Assembly: GCA_963675135.1 (NCBI GenBank)
Contig: OY776133.1
Location: 33,191,994-33,255,993 of the forward strand
DNA: 64,000 nt
Origin: Galeopsis tetrahit
Lineage: Eukaryota > Streptophyta > Magnoliopsida > Lamiales > Lamiaceae
Reading direction: 5' to 3'
A program made the position numbers and the translations under genes. The notes beneath the pieces are model-generated. The model was not told the origin of the DNA and did no database searches. It was given only the letters and a program-made list of their open reading frames with translations. The first letter of the stretch is position 1; every line of letters begins with the position of its first letter. This document shows positions 44,755 through 55,838 of the stretch, piece by piece.

Positions 44755-45055
44755 ATCGACAAACCAGAGTCGACCAAAAACACTTCCGTCGACACTGGTT
44801 TGTCGACCAAATACACTTTCGTTTTGTAAGAGTAGTCGAAAGAAAGAAAAAGTAAAAAAAATTGACATTTTCGACTAAGATGGATCGACCAAAAACACTT
44901 CCATCGACACTGGTTTGTCGATCAAACACACTTTCGTACGTAAGATCTAGTCGAAAGAAAATAGAAAAAGATAAGTAAAAAAAATTGAAATTTTCGACAA
45001 CGATGGATCGACCAAAAAGACTCCCGTCGATACTGATTTATCGACGATAGTGTTT
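44755..45055. repeat. Array of GTCGAC-type hairpins, period ~115-123 bp
   Basis: Three units, each with CGACCAAAAACACTTCC followed by GTCGACACTGGTTTGTCGA or a variant, at about 44770, 44886 and 45009. Each unit also has a spacer with GTCGAAAGAAA and AAAAAAATTGA. The units are related to the larger hairpins at 58386-58770. Confidence 0.8.
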
Positions 45056-45094
45056 TTGGGCAATTAATTATTACCGAAAAATTTAAAAAAAAAA

Positions 45095-45400
45095 TACCTG
45101 TGTTGCAGACGACGGCGGCGGCTTGCCATGGTCGTCGGGGCGGGGGCCGCGCGCAGGGACGACGGCTGCGGCGGGGGCCGCGCGTAGGGAGGCGACTGGG
45201 GAGGGGTTCACGCGCAGGGGCGGCGGTTGAGGCAGGGGACGCGCGCAGGGGCGACAGATGCAGGCGGTTGCGGCGGGGGACGCGCGCAGGGGCGGCAGTC
45301 AGACGGGGGCGTTGGGGGCCGCGCACAGGGGCGGCGGCGCCGTCGCCGGCGATCGGTGGAGATAATCAGGATTTCGTGTTTTTTTAGAAAAGAGGAAGAA
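45095..45400. other. GC-rich, coding-like stretch in the TIR element
   Basis: Repeats of GGGGCGGCGG and CGCGCAGGGGC make long open frames on both strands (for example 45100-45387 plus and 45208-45510 minus). The translations are Arg/Gly/Ala/Pro low-complexity. I see no protein family; a repeat expansion in captured genic DNA is the most likely source. Confidence 0.6.
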
Positions 45401-45591
45401 GAAAAAGGTTTGGGGAAAAGTGATAAATTAGGGTTTTGAATAGGGGGAGTATATTTAACATTTGTCCTTTTGAAGAAAAGGGTAATTTGGGTAAGTTTGG
45501 GGGAGTACATTTAACATTTACCATATTTTGGGGGAGTACATTAATCGGGGGAGTATACTTAACAGAGCTGGAGGGGTATATAGCCAACGCC

Positions 45592-46079
45592 CTAACTTTA
45601 TTTTTTCCTCATTTTCCCCACCTTCTTCTTCCTCACCACTCTACCGTCTGCGGCCCAACGTCGTCGCCCCCTTCTTCTTTCTCTTCCTCTGCCCCCAAAG
45701 CCTCTGCACCCTCCTCCCCTCCGCAGTGTCGCTGTCATTTTCTTACTTTTTTTTTATATGTTCTTAACCCTACGTCCCGCACGGCCGCCCGCGCCGCCAC
45801 CCATCACCCTCCTCAAATTCTTGTATTTTATCCTTCTCGCACACAAGTAGGATTTCGTTCACATTTTCCTTTTTTTTTTTCGACAAGAAATTGTTGAAAA
45901 TAAATATTATGGTCGACATATTGTGGTAGACCATAATGTTTGTTTTCGACAATTTCTTGTTGAAAATTCTAATTTTTTTTTCTTTTGAAAAAATATTGTC
46001 AACAAGGATGTTTTTTGTCGACAAATTATAGTCGACGATATACTCTATGGTCGATCGACACTAGTTTGTTGAAAAAATG
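45592..46079. other. Inner part of the outer TIR element with palindromic sequence
   Basis: 45600-45860 is a pyrimidine-rich, coding-like stretch without a recognised family. From 45883 to 45972 an inverted repeat is built on TCGACAAGAAATTGTTGAAAA and its inverse, with ATGGTCGACATATTGTGGTAGACCAT in the centre. It resembles the other GTCGAC hairpins. Confidence 0.6.
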
Positions 46080-46367
46080 TACTCCCTCTGTCCCCGAAAA
46101 GTTTGCGGGGAATCTTGAGCACATAGTTTAAGAAAAAAGTGTAATGATGAGAGTGTTGAGGGGTAAATTTGTAAACTTTTATATATAAAGTAAATAAAGT
46201 AGGTGGATTGAGTGTATGATGGATACCAAAAGTAATGGCATAAAGGGTAAATATATGTATATTGTGAGGGTGGGGGTTATGATGATTATTTTTATTTTGG
46301 GTATGTAAACTTTTCGGGAACAAACAGAAAAGGAAAGTATAAAAACTTTTCAGGGACGGAGGGAGTA
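46080..46367. mobile_element. Stowaway-like MITE, same family as 36825-37113
   Basis: TACTCCCTCTGTCCCCGAAAA at the left and its inverse TTTTCAGGGACGGAGGGAGTA at the right. Length is 288 bp. Its reverse complement aligns end to end with the copy in the nucleoside hydrolase intron. Confidence 0.92.
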
Positions 46368-46698
46368 TTTTTTTTTTTAATTTGGAGGTCTTGGGGCTGC
46401 CGAAGGGTGATGGGTGTCGGAGCCGGCTGCCGTGGAAGTTGATGGCTGCTGCAAGAATTAAGATTAGGATTTTAATTTTAGAAGGTAAATTAAAATTTTT
46501 ACATGTATATTTAATTAATAAAATGTTGAAGGCGAGTATATTTAATTTAACAAGGGTGGAGCCGTGGAGGGGGATTCTTGGGCTAAAACTGAATGGGCTT
46601 TAAAAAAGTCCGGAAATAATTCAAATAAGGGTATGACTGTAATAATATATAAATATTTGGAATGTATTTAACAAAGGTGGAGGTGAAAATAATTGTAC

Positions 46699-47185
46699 CC
46701 TTCAAATAAATACACAAACCGAATATGAAAGAATATATTTATTCAGTTCAATTTTATTATTTTCACTTTTTTTTCAGGTTGTGATCATATTTTCATTTTT
46801 TTACTCTCTACATGTTATTCATCCACCTTATAAAACACAAAGTGAAATATCAAATAAGGAACAAATGACTAGTATTGATAAAATAACAAAATACAAAAGG
46901 GCAAATCTTATGTGAAATATTGTACATATGCATTTCAGCCATTCAAACTCACATTCTTTATAAATACACCCACCGATAGCTCAATCCACAATTTTATAAA
47001 TACACCCACTAACAGTTCAATTCACACCCATACTTTTTATAAATACACCCACTAACATAAACTGTACTTAGTCATTTTCTCCGAACAGTTTTCGGCCACC
47101 CCAGGCCGCGGTCGAACGCTGCAATTTACGACGGCCTTAATCTTTAAATATTTTCTATTCTTTTAAATATTCTTTAATAATTATT
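46699..47185. other. Intergenic, with a CTTTATAAATACACCCAC triplication
   Basis: The phrase TTTATAAATACACCCACYR occurs three times at about 46957, 46993 and 47036. The rest is AT-rich and has no gene. Confidence 0.6.
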
Positions 47186-47625
47186 ATGGATCAAAGTTAT
47201 TTTATATTACTACATGCAATAATATATATTACTATATGTTATAATGTGAGTTACTTAATCAATAAAAATTCTAGAAAAAAATACTACATAAAAGAATCGG
47301 TATTATTATATAAAAAATTATATGTTACTACATACTACAGTTTGAATTACTATATTGAATATGCGTTTGTTACTATATGTAACTTTATCAAATGATTTGC
47401 ATTACAACATGGTTATTGTGTTTACTACATGCGATAATATATGTTACTACATATTATAATGTGAGTTACTACATTAACAAAAACACTAGAATAAAACGTG
47501 TTACTAAATAAAAGAATTTATATTATTATATAAAATGGTTTGTGTTATTACTACATAAAATAATGTGTGTTACTACATATTACAATTTGAATTACTGCAT
47601 TTAATATCATGCATTCGACAATAAA
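47186..47625. repeat. Imperfect tandem duplication of a TTACTACAT-rich unit
   Basis: 47204-47370 and 47417-47610 align: both have TTACTACATGCRATAATATAT, GTGAGTTACT, ACTAGAAWAAAA, ATAAAAGAAT and ACTACATAYTACARTTTGAATTACT. Unit length is about 200 bp. The open stretch at 47186-47395 is a reading of this repeat. Confidence 0.75.
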
Positions 47626-47789
47626 GTAAAAGGTAAAAAAATCATAGAAATTGGTAAAATAAACGGGTTAAAATTTTTGGTCAAAACTAGAACACAAGCG
47701 GGCCCGTTGAAAAATAAATTAAGAATTAATCCAAATTAATTAATGATGGCCCAATAATATATATTTTCAGCCAATTGACTTAATAAATC
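47626..47789. other. Intergenic sequence
   Basis: No feature seen apart from the 17-bp target duplication of the SINE at its end (47773-47789). Confidence 0.5.
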
Positions 47790-47906
47790 TTGACAAAGTG
47801 GGATAGCTCAAGTGGTTAGAGCACCACTACCTAGGCCACAGGTCCTGGGTTCGAGTCATGGGGAGGGGAAAAAAGGGATGGTGTATTTAACTTGTAATCA
47901 AAAAAA
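47790..47906 (+). mobile_element. tRNA-derived SINE
   Basis: The 117-bp element has an A box (TAGCTCAAGTGG at 47804-47815) and a B box (GGTTCGAGTCA at 47848-47858), the internal promoter of RNA polymerase III, and ends in an A-rich tail. It is flanked by a perfect 17-bp duplication, AATTGACTTAATAAATC, at 47773-47789 and 47907-47923. The head folds only loosely like a tRNA and lacks a matched acceptor stem. SINEs are copied by LINE enzymes. Confidence 0.92.
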
Positions 47907-47923
47907 AATTGACTTAATAAATC

Positions 47924-48180
47924 AATATTTTCACCCTAATTGACTTAATTGATCAATATTGCATGTATGCAATATTGAATATAAGTTTTTGTGAATACAA
48001 AATCAAATTTGGATTCGACCTAAGTTAAAGTTTTACTATTGATTCTTGATATAACTCTAAAACTGCCTATATAATTATATCACAATAAAAGGAAGTGGAA
48101 AACAACATGCACAAATAAAATAAAAAAAGATTTAATTTATGACTGTGCATCATCCCATGTGGATTACAATTTTTTTCTTT
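47924..48180. other. Intergenic sequence
   Basis: AT-rich, no gene. It contains the small palindrome ATATTGCATGTATGCAATAT at about 47957. Confidence 0.5.
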
Positions 48181-48495
48181 TAATAGAAGAAAATGTGTAT
48201 TACTAGAGTACCAGAAGTACTCGAAAGAGAGAGTACAAATGAGAGTTACAAGTGGATATTACAAAGATAGATTGCATAGTAAGAATGCTCCTCCTTAACA
48301 CATATAGACTTGTCTAGGATTCGCACACCAATCATGAAAAGCGAAAGAAGTAATACGATTCAATTTATAGATTAAAATGCTCCACATCATAGCCCTTGCT
48401 TCATCAAACAGTTTTTTCGGGTTGATCTTCTCCTTTGCAAAGACTAAGTTGTTTCTTACTTTCCAAATTAACAAGCCATTATGCATCACACTTTA
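48181..48495 (-). pseudogene. LINE ORF2 C-terminal fragment
   Basis: On the minus strand the last part of a plant LINE ORF2 is readable: NGLLIWKVRNNLVFAKEK, KLFDEARAMMWS and FAFHDWCANPR. This is the region after the zf-RVT domain. It corresponds to the IWK..KARNNVMFNE part near the end of the LINE at 32.5-34.6 kb, so both may come from related elements. It lies about 90 bp beyond the 3' end of the aldehyde dehydrogenase gene. Confidence 0.75.
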
Positions 48496-48587
48496 CATCT
48501 ATGGAACATGAAAATCACACATGAAAAAGATATATAGGGAGTAGATATTGTCACAAAACAAAATAAAAAAAGAATTGAAATGGAAAT

Positions 48588-51500
48588 TCAAAGCCATGGA
48601 GAATTGTATATGGGAGTGGCAACAGCTTTGACTTGAAGATACTTGTCCAGGGCTTGCATTCCCATATCCTTGCCAAATCCACTGCTTTTATATCCTCCAA
48701 TTGGCAAATCATTGTCAAATGCAAAATAGCAGTTTATCCAAATAGTCCCTGCTTTGATTGATCTTGAAACTGTGTTTGCAATGTTTATGTCGTTTGTCAT
48801 AATCCCGGCTGCTAATCCGTACTTTGTGTTGTTCGCTCTCTTGATAACTTCTTCCATGCTCCTGCAGCACACAATATTTATATATTCAGATCTGATCATA
48901 GATATCTCAACTATCTATCAAATTAGTTATGCATGATGCACTTACTTGAATTTCATGATTGACATAACGGGTCCAAAAATTTCATCCTTGGCAATTGTCA
49001 TATCATCCTGCATTAATATATATATATAGAGAGAGAAAATACACATTAAATCATGAAATTCATGATATATATTTGCATGATATGAGAATTACTTACAGTG
49101 ACATCAGTGAATATTGTGGGCTGAACGTAGTATCCTTTTCGATCAAGAGGCTTTCCACCTGTTAACAACGTAGCTCCCTCCTTCTTACCAACCTCAATAT
49201 ACGATAGAACTTTTTCGAATTGTTTCTTGTCAACCTGCACCCCAATTTCATTCTAATTAATTCATAAATTTAATTTTTATAACTCCGTACTTTTTTGCAA
49301 AAGGTTCCAAAAAATTTAAAATTTTCAATTTCATGTAATAATTACACAACTGGGCTTTTAGTCCAAAAGTTGTCAAAATTCCATGAAAGATGTCGTATTG
49401 GCACACTTTTTTTTTGGACCATTTGCGAAAATATCAAAGTTAGGGAATAAAAAGTTCAAAATTTTGGCAAAAAAGTGATCAAAATCGGACCAATTACAGA
49501 GTTACGGGACAAAGTTATAAAATATATACCTGTGGGCCTTGATTAACATTTGGATCAAAAGGATCCCCAACAACCCATGTTTTGAGCTCTTCCAACAATC
49601 TAGCAGCGAATTTGTCATATATCCCTTCTTGAACAAAAACACGAGTACCAGCCACACATATTTGGCCCTGAAATATTTTTTAAAACTTTAATGGGATGGA
49701 TAATAGTATTTAAATATTATATAAATGAATTAAAAGTGAATGTGAATAAATATTAATAATCTTGCCTGATTAAAAAAAGAAGCAGAGAGAGCAAGAGGAG
49801 CAAATTTATCAACATCTGCATCTTCAAACACAATGAACGGTGACTTGCCTCCCAGTTCTAGTGACACTGCTTTCAAGTTGCTTGTTGCTGCTCCCTGCAT
49901 AATACGGTGTCCAGTCACCGTAGACCCCGTGAAACTCACCTGTACGTACATGCCATGCCCGTCAATTATTTTTTATTTACTTTACACATAAAAATTTAAT
50001 ATTAAAACGAATGTCAATGTAAATCACCTAACTATTTTATTTTAGTGTTTCACTATATGGATGGTTGACATGTGTCATATAAAAAAAAAAAAAAAAAATC
50101 CAACAGAACTCGAAAAGTGAAACAGATACCATGTCAATATCCATATGAGAACTAATTGCAGCACCAGCAGTGGATCCAAAGCCTGTCACAACATTGATCA
50201 CCCCATCTGGCACACCAGCCTGCAACCACATTCAAGAATCAATATTTAAACATTACTATAATTGTAATCAAGGTTGAAAATTGTATCGGTAGAAATATCG
50301 AGACCTGTTTGGCGAGGTTAGCGTAGAACAGAGCAGAGAGGGGAGTCTGTTCAGCAGGTTTGACAACCATTGTACAACCAGCAGCAAGTGCAGGAGCCAC
50401 TTTCATGGCGAACATTTGGGTTGGGAAATTCCAGGGGATAATGTGGCCCACTACTCCAATGGGCTCCACCAAAGTGTAGCCTTGTAACTCCCTCGACATT
50501 TTTAATGTACTGCCGTGGATTTTATCTGCTGCACCCGCGTAGTAGCGGATAAGTTCTACTGCATTGCGGATGTACATGACCTTTCCCAAACTGTACAAGT
50601 TTGCAGCATCCATTGCCTCCAATCCTGCCAACTCTTCTGTATTTTCTTCTATCAAGTCCGCAAACTTCAGCATTATTCGTCGCCTTTCCTGATACCAAAA
50701 TAAATATCAAATCAGACCGAAATTCGTATATCTCAATTGCCTCGTAAATAGTGTATTTTTCAGTCATTTGATTGATATGTACACAGTCGAGTGTGTTTTT
50801 GAGCATTGAATATAAATTTTCTAATTATTTTCATTTATCTTGAACTAATATACTATACTAAACTAGATCTAAAATGAGGTAAATTTCTTTCTTTTAATGT
50901 TAAAAAAATATATTGTCTCCGATTCAAATTCATTATACAAATTTCTTTGTTTATGAGTAAATTTTAATGAATATTGATTAGTTTATATATTTAAATTACA
51001 TAATTTGGAATATGATGAGATATTGTAAAGTTTATGTATATATGAAGTAATTATATATAAATAAAATGATAGTTTAAGTATATATATATAGTAGAATGCT
51101 TGAATAATATTTTTTTTAAATGAATAAAATAATAAAATTGAACGAAATTACTTCTATTTGAATTTTCTATCTAATTTATTGATTAATTTTGATTCATCTC
51201 ACAATTAATCAACTATATATCAACAATATATAACTGTGAATGTCTTGACGGTCTGACTATTTGCTCGTGGGCTGTCAACAGTGTATAATTTGATGATATA
51301 TAAAATATTTTACATGAATTAATAAATGTGAATTATTAGAGTTTTATAACAAAATCTTTAATCGGGAGAACGTAATTAACTGTTATTACTCCTATAATTG
51401 AAGATGTAAGCCTACTTGCATTTGGTTTAAAACAAAAATGTCAACTGTGCCCATTAAATTAATATATCAACTGCCAAGTGCAGATCCTGCTGAATAATTA

Positions 51501-53180
51501 ATTTGATTATTTACCAATAATATCATAAATATTTATTTATTTAAGTACTGTAGTGGTCAACTCTTCAGTATTATTGTCTTGGCTAGTTGTGATTAGACGG
51601 ACTTATCCTAATTAAATCAATACTTAATTTGAAACATCGCTAAGCCGGCCATTAATTTATGTATTAAGTAAGCACTAATAATAGAGGTAACACATGAATA
51701 AAATAGATTAAATGACGAATATTCCATGTAAAAGCAGGCCTACCTTGTCTTTTATAATTTCCTTTTACTAAAAAAAAAAATGACAATAAAATGCTTACAC
51801 TTCCGGGAAGTCGAGGCCAGGGGCCATGGTCAAAGGCCTGTCGGGCCGCCTCGACAGCTAAGTCGACATCCTTCTCGTCTCCCTCGGACACGTTAGCGAT
51901 CACTTCCTCCGTTCTTGGGTCTATAGTCTCAAAGGTTTTTCCTATTTGTTTAATAAAAATATATAACATGAAAGTTAATTAATTAACTATGATAGTCCGA
52001 TACAATGGTAAATGATGCATGTGTGTTTTTATTTTTTGAAAGATCGAAAAGTTCAAATAATATTGAGTCAATTTTGATTGAAGGGGACAATTTGGTATGT
52101 AGCTCGATCGGACTTCATTGTCTCATCTAAAAGCATTGGGTGGCAGTCACAGACTTAGCTTGGGACATAGGGTACTACTCTGCCCTCAATTCCCCAATTT
52201 TATTTTTTATTTTTAATAATTATATATAAAAATTAATTTTATAATATTATATGAGTAAAAGATGATGAAAAAGTATGAAGGGAAAAAAGTGAAAGAAGTC
52301 TACAAATTTTGTTGAAAAGTTTAATACATTTATCTTTTAAGTTCATTTGAATTTCTTGACCTTATTTTATACTTCTTTCGTCTCATTTTAAATTTATCCT
52401 TTCATGTACATGAGGGAAGCACCTTCCTTACTTAAGTGGTCATTTGAGACAACTAATTAAAGAGGTGGTCTCAACTAATAATAAATTTGGTTGTGACAAT
52501 AGAAATCGTATTTATTGTTCGACGTATCTTCTAATGATATACTCCATTCGTATTACAATAAGTGAAAATTTTCATTTTTTTTATTAGAATAAAAAATGAG
52601 TATGTATTAACAAATTTACCTTAGATCTCTAAATACGTTTCCAATTTTAGAAATTGAGAGATTTTCTAAAATTAAAAGGGAGCATAATTGAAAGAAATGG
52701 TGCAATAAATGTTAAAACATCATCTAATTATATATATAAAAAAAAAAAAAAAAAAAACATAGTTATTGTTAAATAGAGCGAGAACTGGATTTCTCGCCAT
52801 TGACTTATTGTAGGCTTTTTTTCTTATATGAGTACTGCTGAAAGATTAAATCAATGTTTCCACGTACGCGGCGTAATGAAATTAACGTTAAATTTAATTT
52901 ATGTTTTAAAAACTTAGAAGAATCAGTGAGTTGAAGGTGAATTATTAGCTGAAGCAAGTAATAAAAGTGCAAATTAAAGAAAATAATTGCAAACAATTAA
53001 TTTCTATGGCAGAAGAAAACATAGAAATGAAATTTAAGAGAATATATATATAAGAGAGAGGAGAAGAATAGAAATAAAACCTGATATGGAGTGGACAAAC
53101 TCTCCATTGATGAAGAGCTTTGTGAACTTGACTTTAGGAACGTTCAAGGCCTCAAACCCATTGCTTTTTTCCCCTGTCAT
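48588..53180 (-). CDS. ALDH2C4: Aldehyde dehydrogenase, ALDH2C4 (REF1)-like
   Basis: Nine exons on the minus strand: 53180-53081, 51941-51799, 50688-50305, 50219-50130, 49939-49766, 49667-49530, 49234-49097, 49007-48946, 48861-48588. Phases join to 1,503 nt, 500 aa, the usual length. Seven introns are GT-AG; intron 5 (49668-49765) has a GC donor. The enzyme oxidises aldehydes with NAD(P)+. The plant ALDH2C4 members are cytosolic and convert coniferaldehyde and sinapaldehyde to ferulic and sinapic acid. No targeting peptide is seen, which fits. Motifs: IIPWNF with the active-site Asn (168), FTGSTVTG (242-249, cofactor loop), LELGGKSP with the general base Glu (267), GQIC with the nucleophile Cys (301), and EIFGPVMS. 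The C-terminal NSPWL matches the family's end. Substrate is inferred from similarity only. Confidence 0.95.
49668..49765 (-). other. GC-AG intron in the aldehyde dehydrogenase gene
   Basis: On the gene strand the exon ends AATCAG and the intron begins GCAAGATT; it ends ATTTCAG before GGCCAAATATG. No GT nearby keeps the frame and the conserved FFNQ-GQIC junction. GC donors with an otherwise strong AG-GCAAG context are a known minor class spliced by the usual spliceosome. Confidence 0.85.
51942..53080 (-). other. Intron 1 of the aldehyde dehydrogenase gene
   Basis: A 1.1-kb AT-rich intron. Parts near 52375-52420 and 52540-52680 look like single ends of Stowaway-type elements (TCGTCTCATTTTAAATTTATCC; ACTCCATTCGTATTACAATAAG), but the matching opposite ends are not clear. 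Confidence 0.7.
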
Positions 53181-54890
53181 CTCTCACTTATTTTTTTTTA
53201 CGTCTCTCTATTCTTAATTGCTAGCCTCCTTTTATAACATATTTTACGATTTCTCCACTTTAAATAAATATTATCCCTTTGGAATTATTTGCCCATTGTC
53301 AATAACTATATACCGACTCCCCATGGAATACTATATGTAAAAGTACCTATTGTTTGATATACGTGACAACGTCTAGCTTATTGTCTCACTGTAAGATTCA
53401 AAGATCTTTTTCTTTTTATATAATTAAATAATTAATGACATTTTCAAATCCCCCTATATTAACATGTATATTGAATAAATTTTGTTATTGGAGTATTAGT
53501 TATAAATACTCGGTAAATTTAAAAAAAAAAAATTTAAATGTTTCACAATAACTTTATCACTTCAAATTTTATTTTATAAACTTCACTCTCATAATATTCA
53601 CATTTTTACACAAAATATTGTTATTTTTTGGTTCACACAACGTACATACACACAAGTCAATTCATTTTTTACACTTTTTTTAATATGTGTTGGCTATTAT
53701 ATATGGAATAGATGGAAAAAAAAATTATCCATAAAAAAAAGGCTTTTATTGCATGAATGTTTGTTATTATGAAATAGTAAAGGGATATTTGTTTTGGGAT
53801 GAGAAATCCAAATTTGGAAATTCCACTCATGTTCTAGTTTGGAATTTGGTTTAAAAATTTTAAAATCATACCCTATAAATACATATAAACTAATAAACCT
53901 TACAAAAGTCAACCTTATAAATACCTACAAACTCTATATGGAGTATCTATAAACACATATATATAAACACTTATAAAGTTAAATTTTACCCTACTTAAAT
54001 CTCAAAACAAACATAAAACATACAAGTAATTAGAATTTCAAAATCAAAATCCTCAAAATTTCAAAACTAGCCTCCCCTAAAATAAATTGTACCTAGGAAT
54101 AGAAATGAGTTCGACTACCCGATAGAGGCCTATGGCTCGATGTACTAAAGTTCAATTCGACTCGTTTGAAAAACAAGTCGGACTCAATTTTTTTTAAAAG
54201 TCTATTTACTTAAGTAAATCAAACCTGAGTTTTTTCATTTAACCTCCAATATAGACCAGCCTATTTAACCCTCCACTTTTAAATATCTGCACATAATTAT
54301 TGGTAGAACCGTAGAAGCCTCAAGCTGCTCCGTTGACAACTCTCGAATATTTAAATTACATGATAATGTAATATCTTCCCTAAATAATTGACATGATTAG
54401 CTGTTTTTAATTTATTATACGTACAAATTTTCCACCACATATATTTTTACTTCTTCAACACAATTTATTAGTATCTTTTTCTAGTAATTATTTTTATTTG
54501 ACAATTTCCTCCCTCTGCCGATGAATCTATGGAATTCACACTCTGCACGTCAATTTACCTACACTTTTACATTATCATTCATTTCATTATTAATTTCTCT
54601 GAATCCACCTAGTTTTATGTTTCACTTATCTTCAATAACAGTAGCATATAATAAGAATTATGTCTATTGATTTCATCTTTTGAGTTTTAACTATATAGCA
54701 ATATTTCAGTCGTCGAAAATTGTCTGGGCTAGTTTTTGATGAAATATTGCATACATGCATTTTATCCCAATTAAATCAAGTTAAAATTCTAAATTAATTT
54801 AGTTTAAAAGTCAAATTAAGATAATTTTAAAAAATTCGCGGATCATAAGTTCAAATTCGGGTTGCCTAGAAAATTCACGGGTCACAAACA
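53181..54890. other. Intergenic sequence upstream of the aldehyde dehydrogenase gene
   Basis: The first 100-200 bp should hold its promoter and leader; TATAACATA-like words occur, but no certain TATA box was fixed. The rest is AT-rich with no gene. Confidence 0.5.
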
Positions 54891-54892
54891 TG

Positions 54893-55230
54893 TGATTTAC
54901 TACATGACCAAAATATTGTTACTATAAGGTCAAAATATTACTACTACAAGGCCAACAATTTAATACTACATGTTAAAACATTCTGATAAGTTCACCTAAA
55001 AAATTAAGTGTCCAAAATATTTTTGAACATGTAGTAATACACTTTTGACATTGTAGTGATAAAATTTTGGTCTTGTAGTAACATTGTTTTAGTCATGTAG
55101 TATCCGAATAAGTCAGAATTATTTTAATAATTTTGCCTAAAAAAAAATAAGTGTTCAGAATATTTTTGGACTAATACACTTTTGACAATTTAGGTCTTGT
55201 AGTAACATAGTTTTGGTGATGTAGTAAAAT
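54893..55230. repeat. Foldback sequence with TTACTACAT words
   Basis: TTTACTACATGACCAAAATATTGTTACTA at the left is mirrored by TAGTAACATAGTTTTGGTGATGTAGTAAA at the right. Inside, the right half is duplicated (about 55035-55102 and 55165-55230). It may be a short TIR element or its remnant; the TTACTACAT word is shared with 47186-47625. Confidence 0.65.
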
Positions 55231-55557
55231 AATATTTTAGAGCGAAAATAAATATTTTAATTAAGGTTAACCCGCGTTGACTTGCGTTTGACACGTAAAT
55301 TTTGACCTAATTTACCTTAATTTATCAAATTGCATATAAATTTTTGTGAAATTAAAATAATTTCCGTAACAAACGTTGACTTAGAGGGATATCTCTGCTT
55401 TTTCAGCATTTTCAACAATTTATTAGTATTATTATTTACTAGAGGCGGTGAAATTTGTCGCTTTCAAATCCTCAAGGACCTCAACATACGACTTTCAACA
55501 TCATTATAAATCGTATTTTTCTAAAATTGGTCCATAGAGACAGAGGTAGATATTTAA
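55231..55557. other. AT-rich intergenic sequence
   Basis: No gene, RNA or element end recognised. Confidence 0.5.
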
Positions 55558-55838
55558 TACTCCGTCCGATTTCAATTTTATAATTTTTATTTTTTTTAAT
55601 TGTTTAATTGTTTAATTTTATTATTTTTATTTCTTATTTAAAAAAAAATATATTCAAACTACTTTATTATTTTCTCAAATTGTCATTCATTTTATTCATA
55701 AACAATTCCTTTATCTATAAATGGACCCACAACATTTTATCATAACTCAAACTTATCTACCTTATACATAAATTAATCAATATTTATTACAATCTATGCT
55801 CTAAGAAATGAGCATTTTAAAATTGAACGAATGGAGTA
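55558..55838. mobile_element. Stowaway-like MITE
   Basis: TACTCCGTCCGATTTCAATTTTA at the left is inverted as TTTTAAAATTGAACGAATGGAGTA at the right. Length is 281 bp. Confidence 0.85.

Larger units (their letters stand above)
44512..45591. mobile_element. TIR element with 9-bp target duplication, Mutator-like
   Basis: Both ends read GGCGTTGGCTATATACCCCTCCAG and go on as ...CTGTTAAGTATACTCCCC: an inverted repeat of about 44 bp with a single mismatch. The flanks are CTAACTCTA (44503-44511) and CTAACTTTA (45592-45600), a 9-bp duplication with one mismatch. Long TIRs and a 9-bp duplication are the hallmark of Mutator-like elements. The element is 1,080 bp and has no transposase. It contains a GTCGAC hairpin array, a CCCTAA run and a GC-rich coding-like stretch; the last may be captured host sequence. 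Confidence 0.85.
44433..46698. mobile_element. Outer TIR element, Mutator-like, with nested insertions
   Basis: The left end GGGCTTTATACCCCTCCACACTTGTTAAATATACTCCC is matched in inverse by TGTATTTAACAAAGGTGGAGGTGAAAATAATTGTACCC at the right. The flanks are similar (TTCATTATAAATA and TTCAAATAAATA) but do not give a clean 9-bp duplication, so the ends are approximate. Inside lie a second TIR element (44512-45591), a MITE (46080-46367) and palindromic GTCGAC-type sequence near 45880-46075. No transposase frame is seen; the element is non-autonomous. Confidence 0.5.

Noticed and set aside
45095..45510. Genes in long open frames on both strands
   Set aside because: Frames come from GC-rich short repeats; translations are low-complexity Arg/Gly/Pro and overlap on opposite strands.
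47797..47872. Possible tRNA gene, because A and B boxes are present
   Set aside because: The acceptor stem does not pair, the anticodon arm is poor, an A-rich tail follows and a 17-bp target duplication flanks it. It is a SINE.
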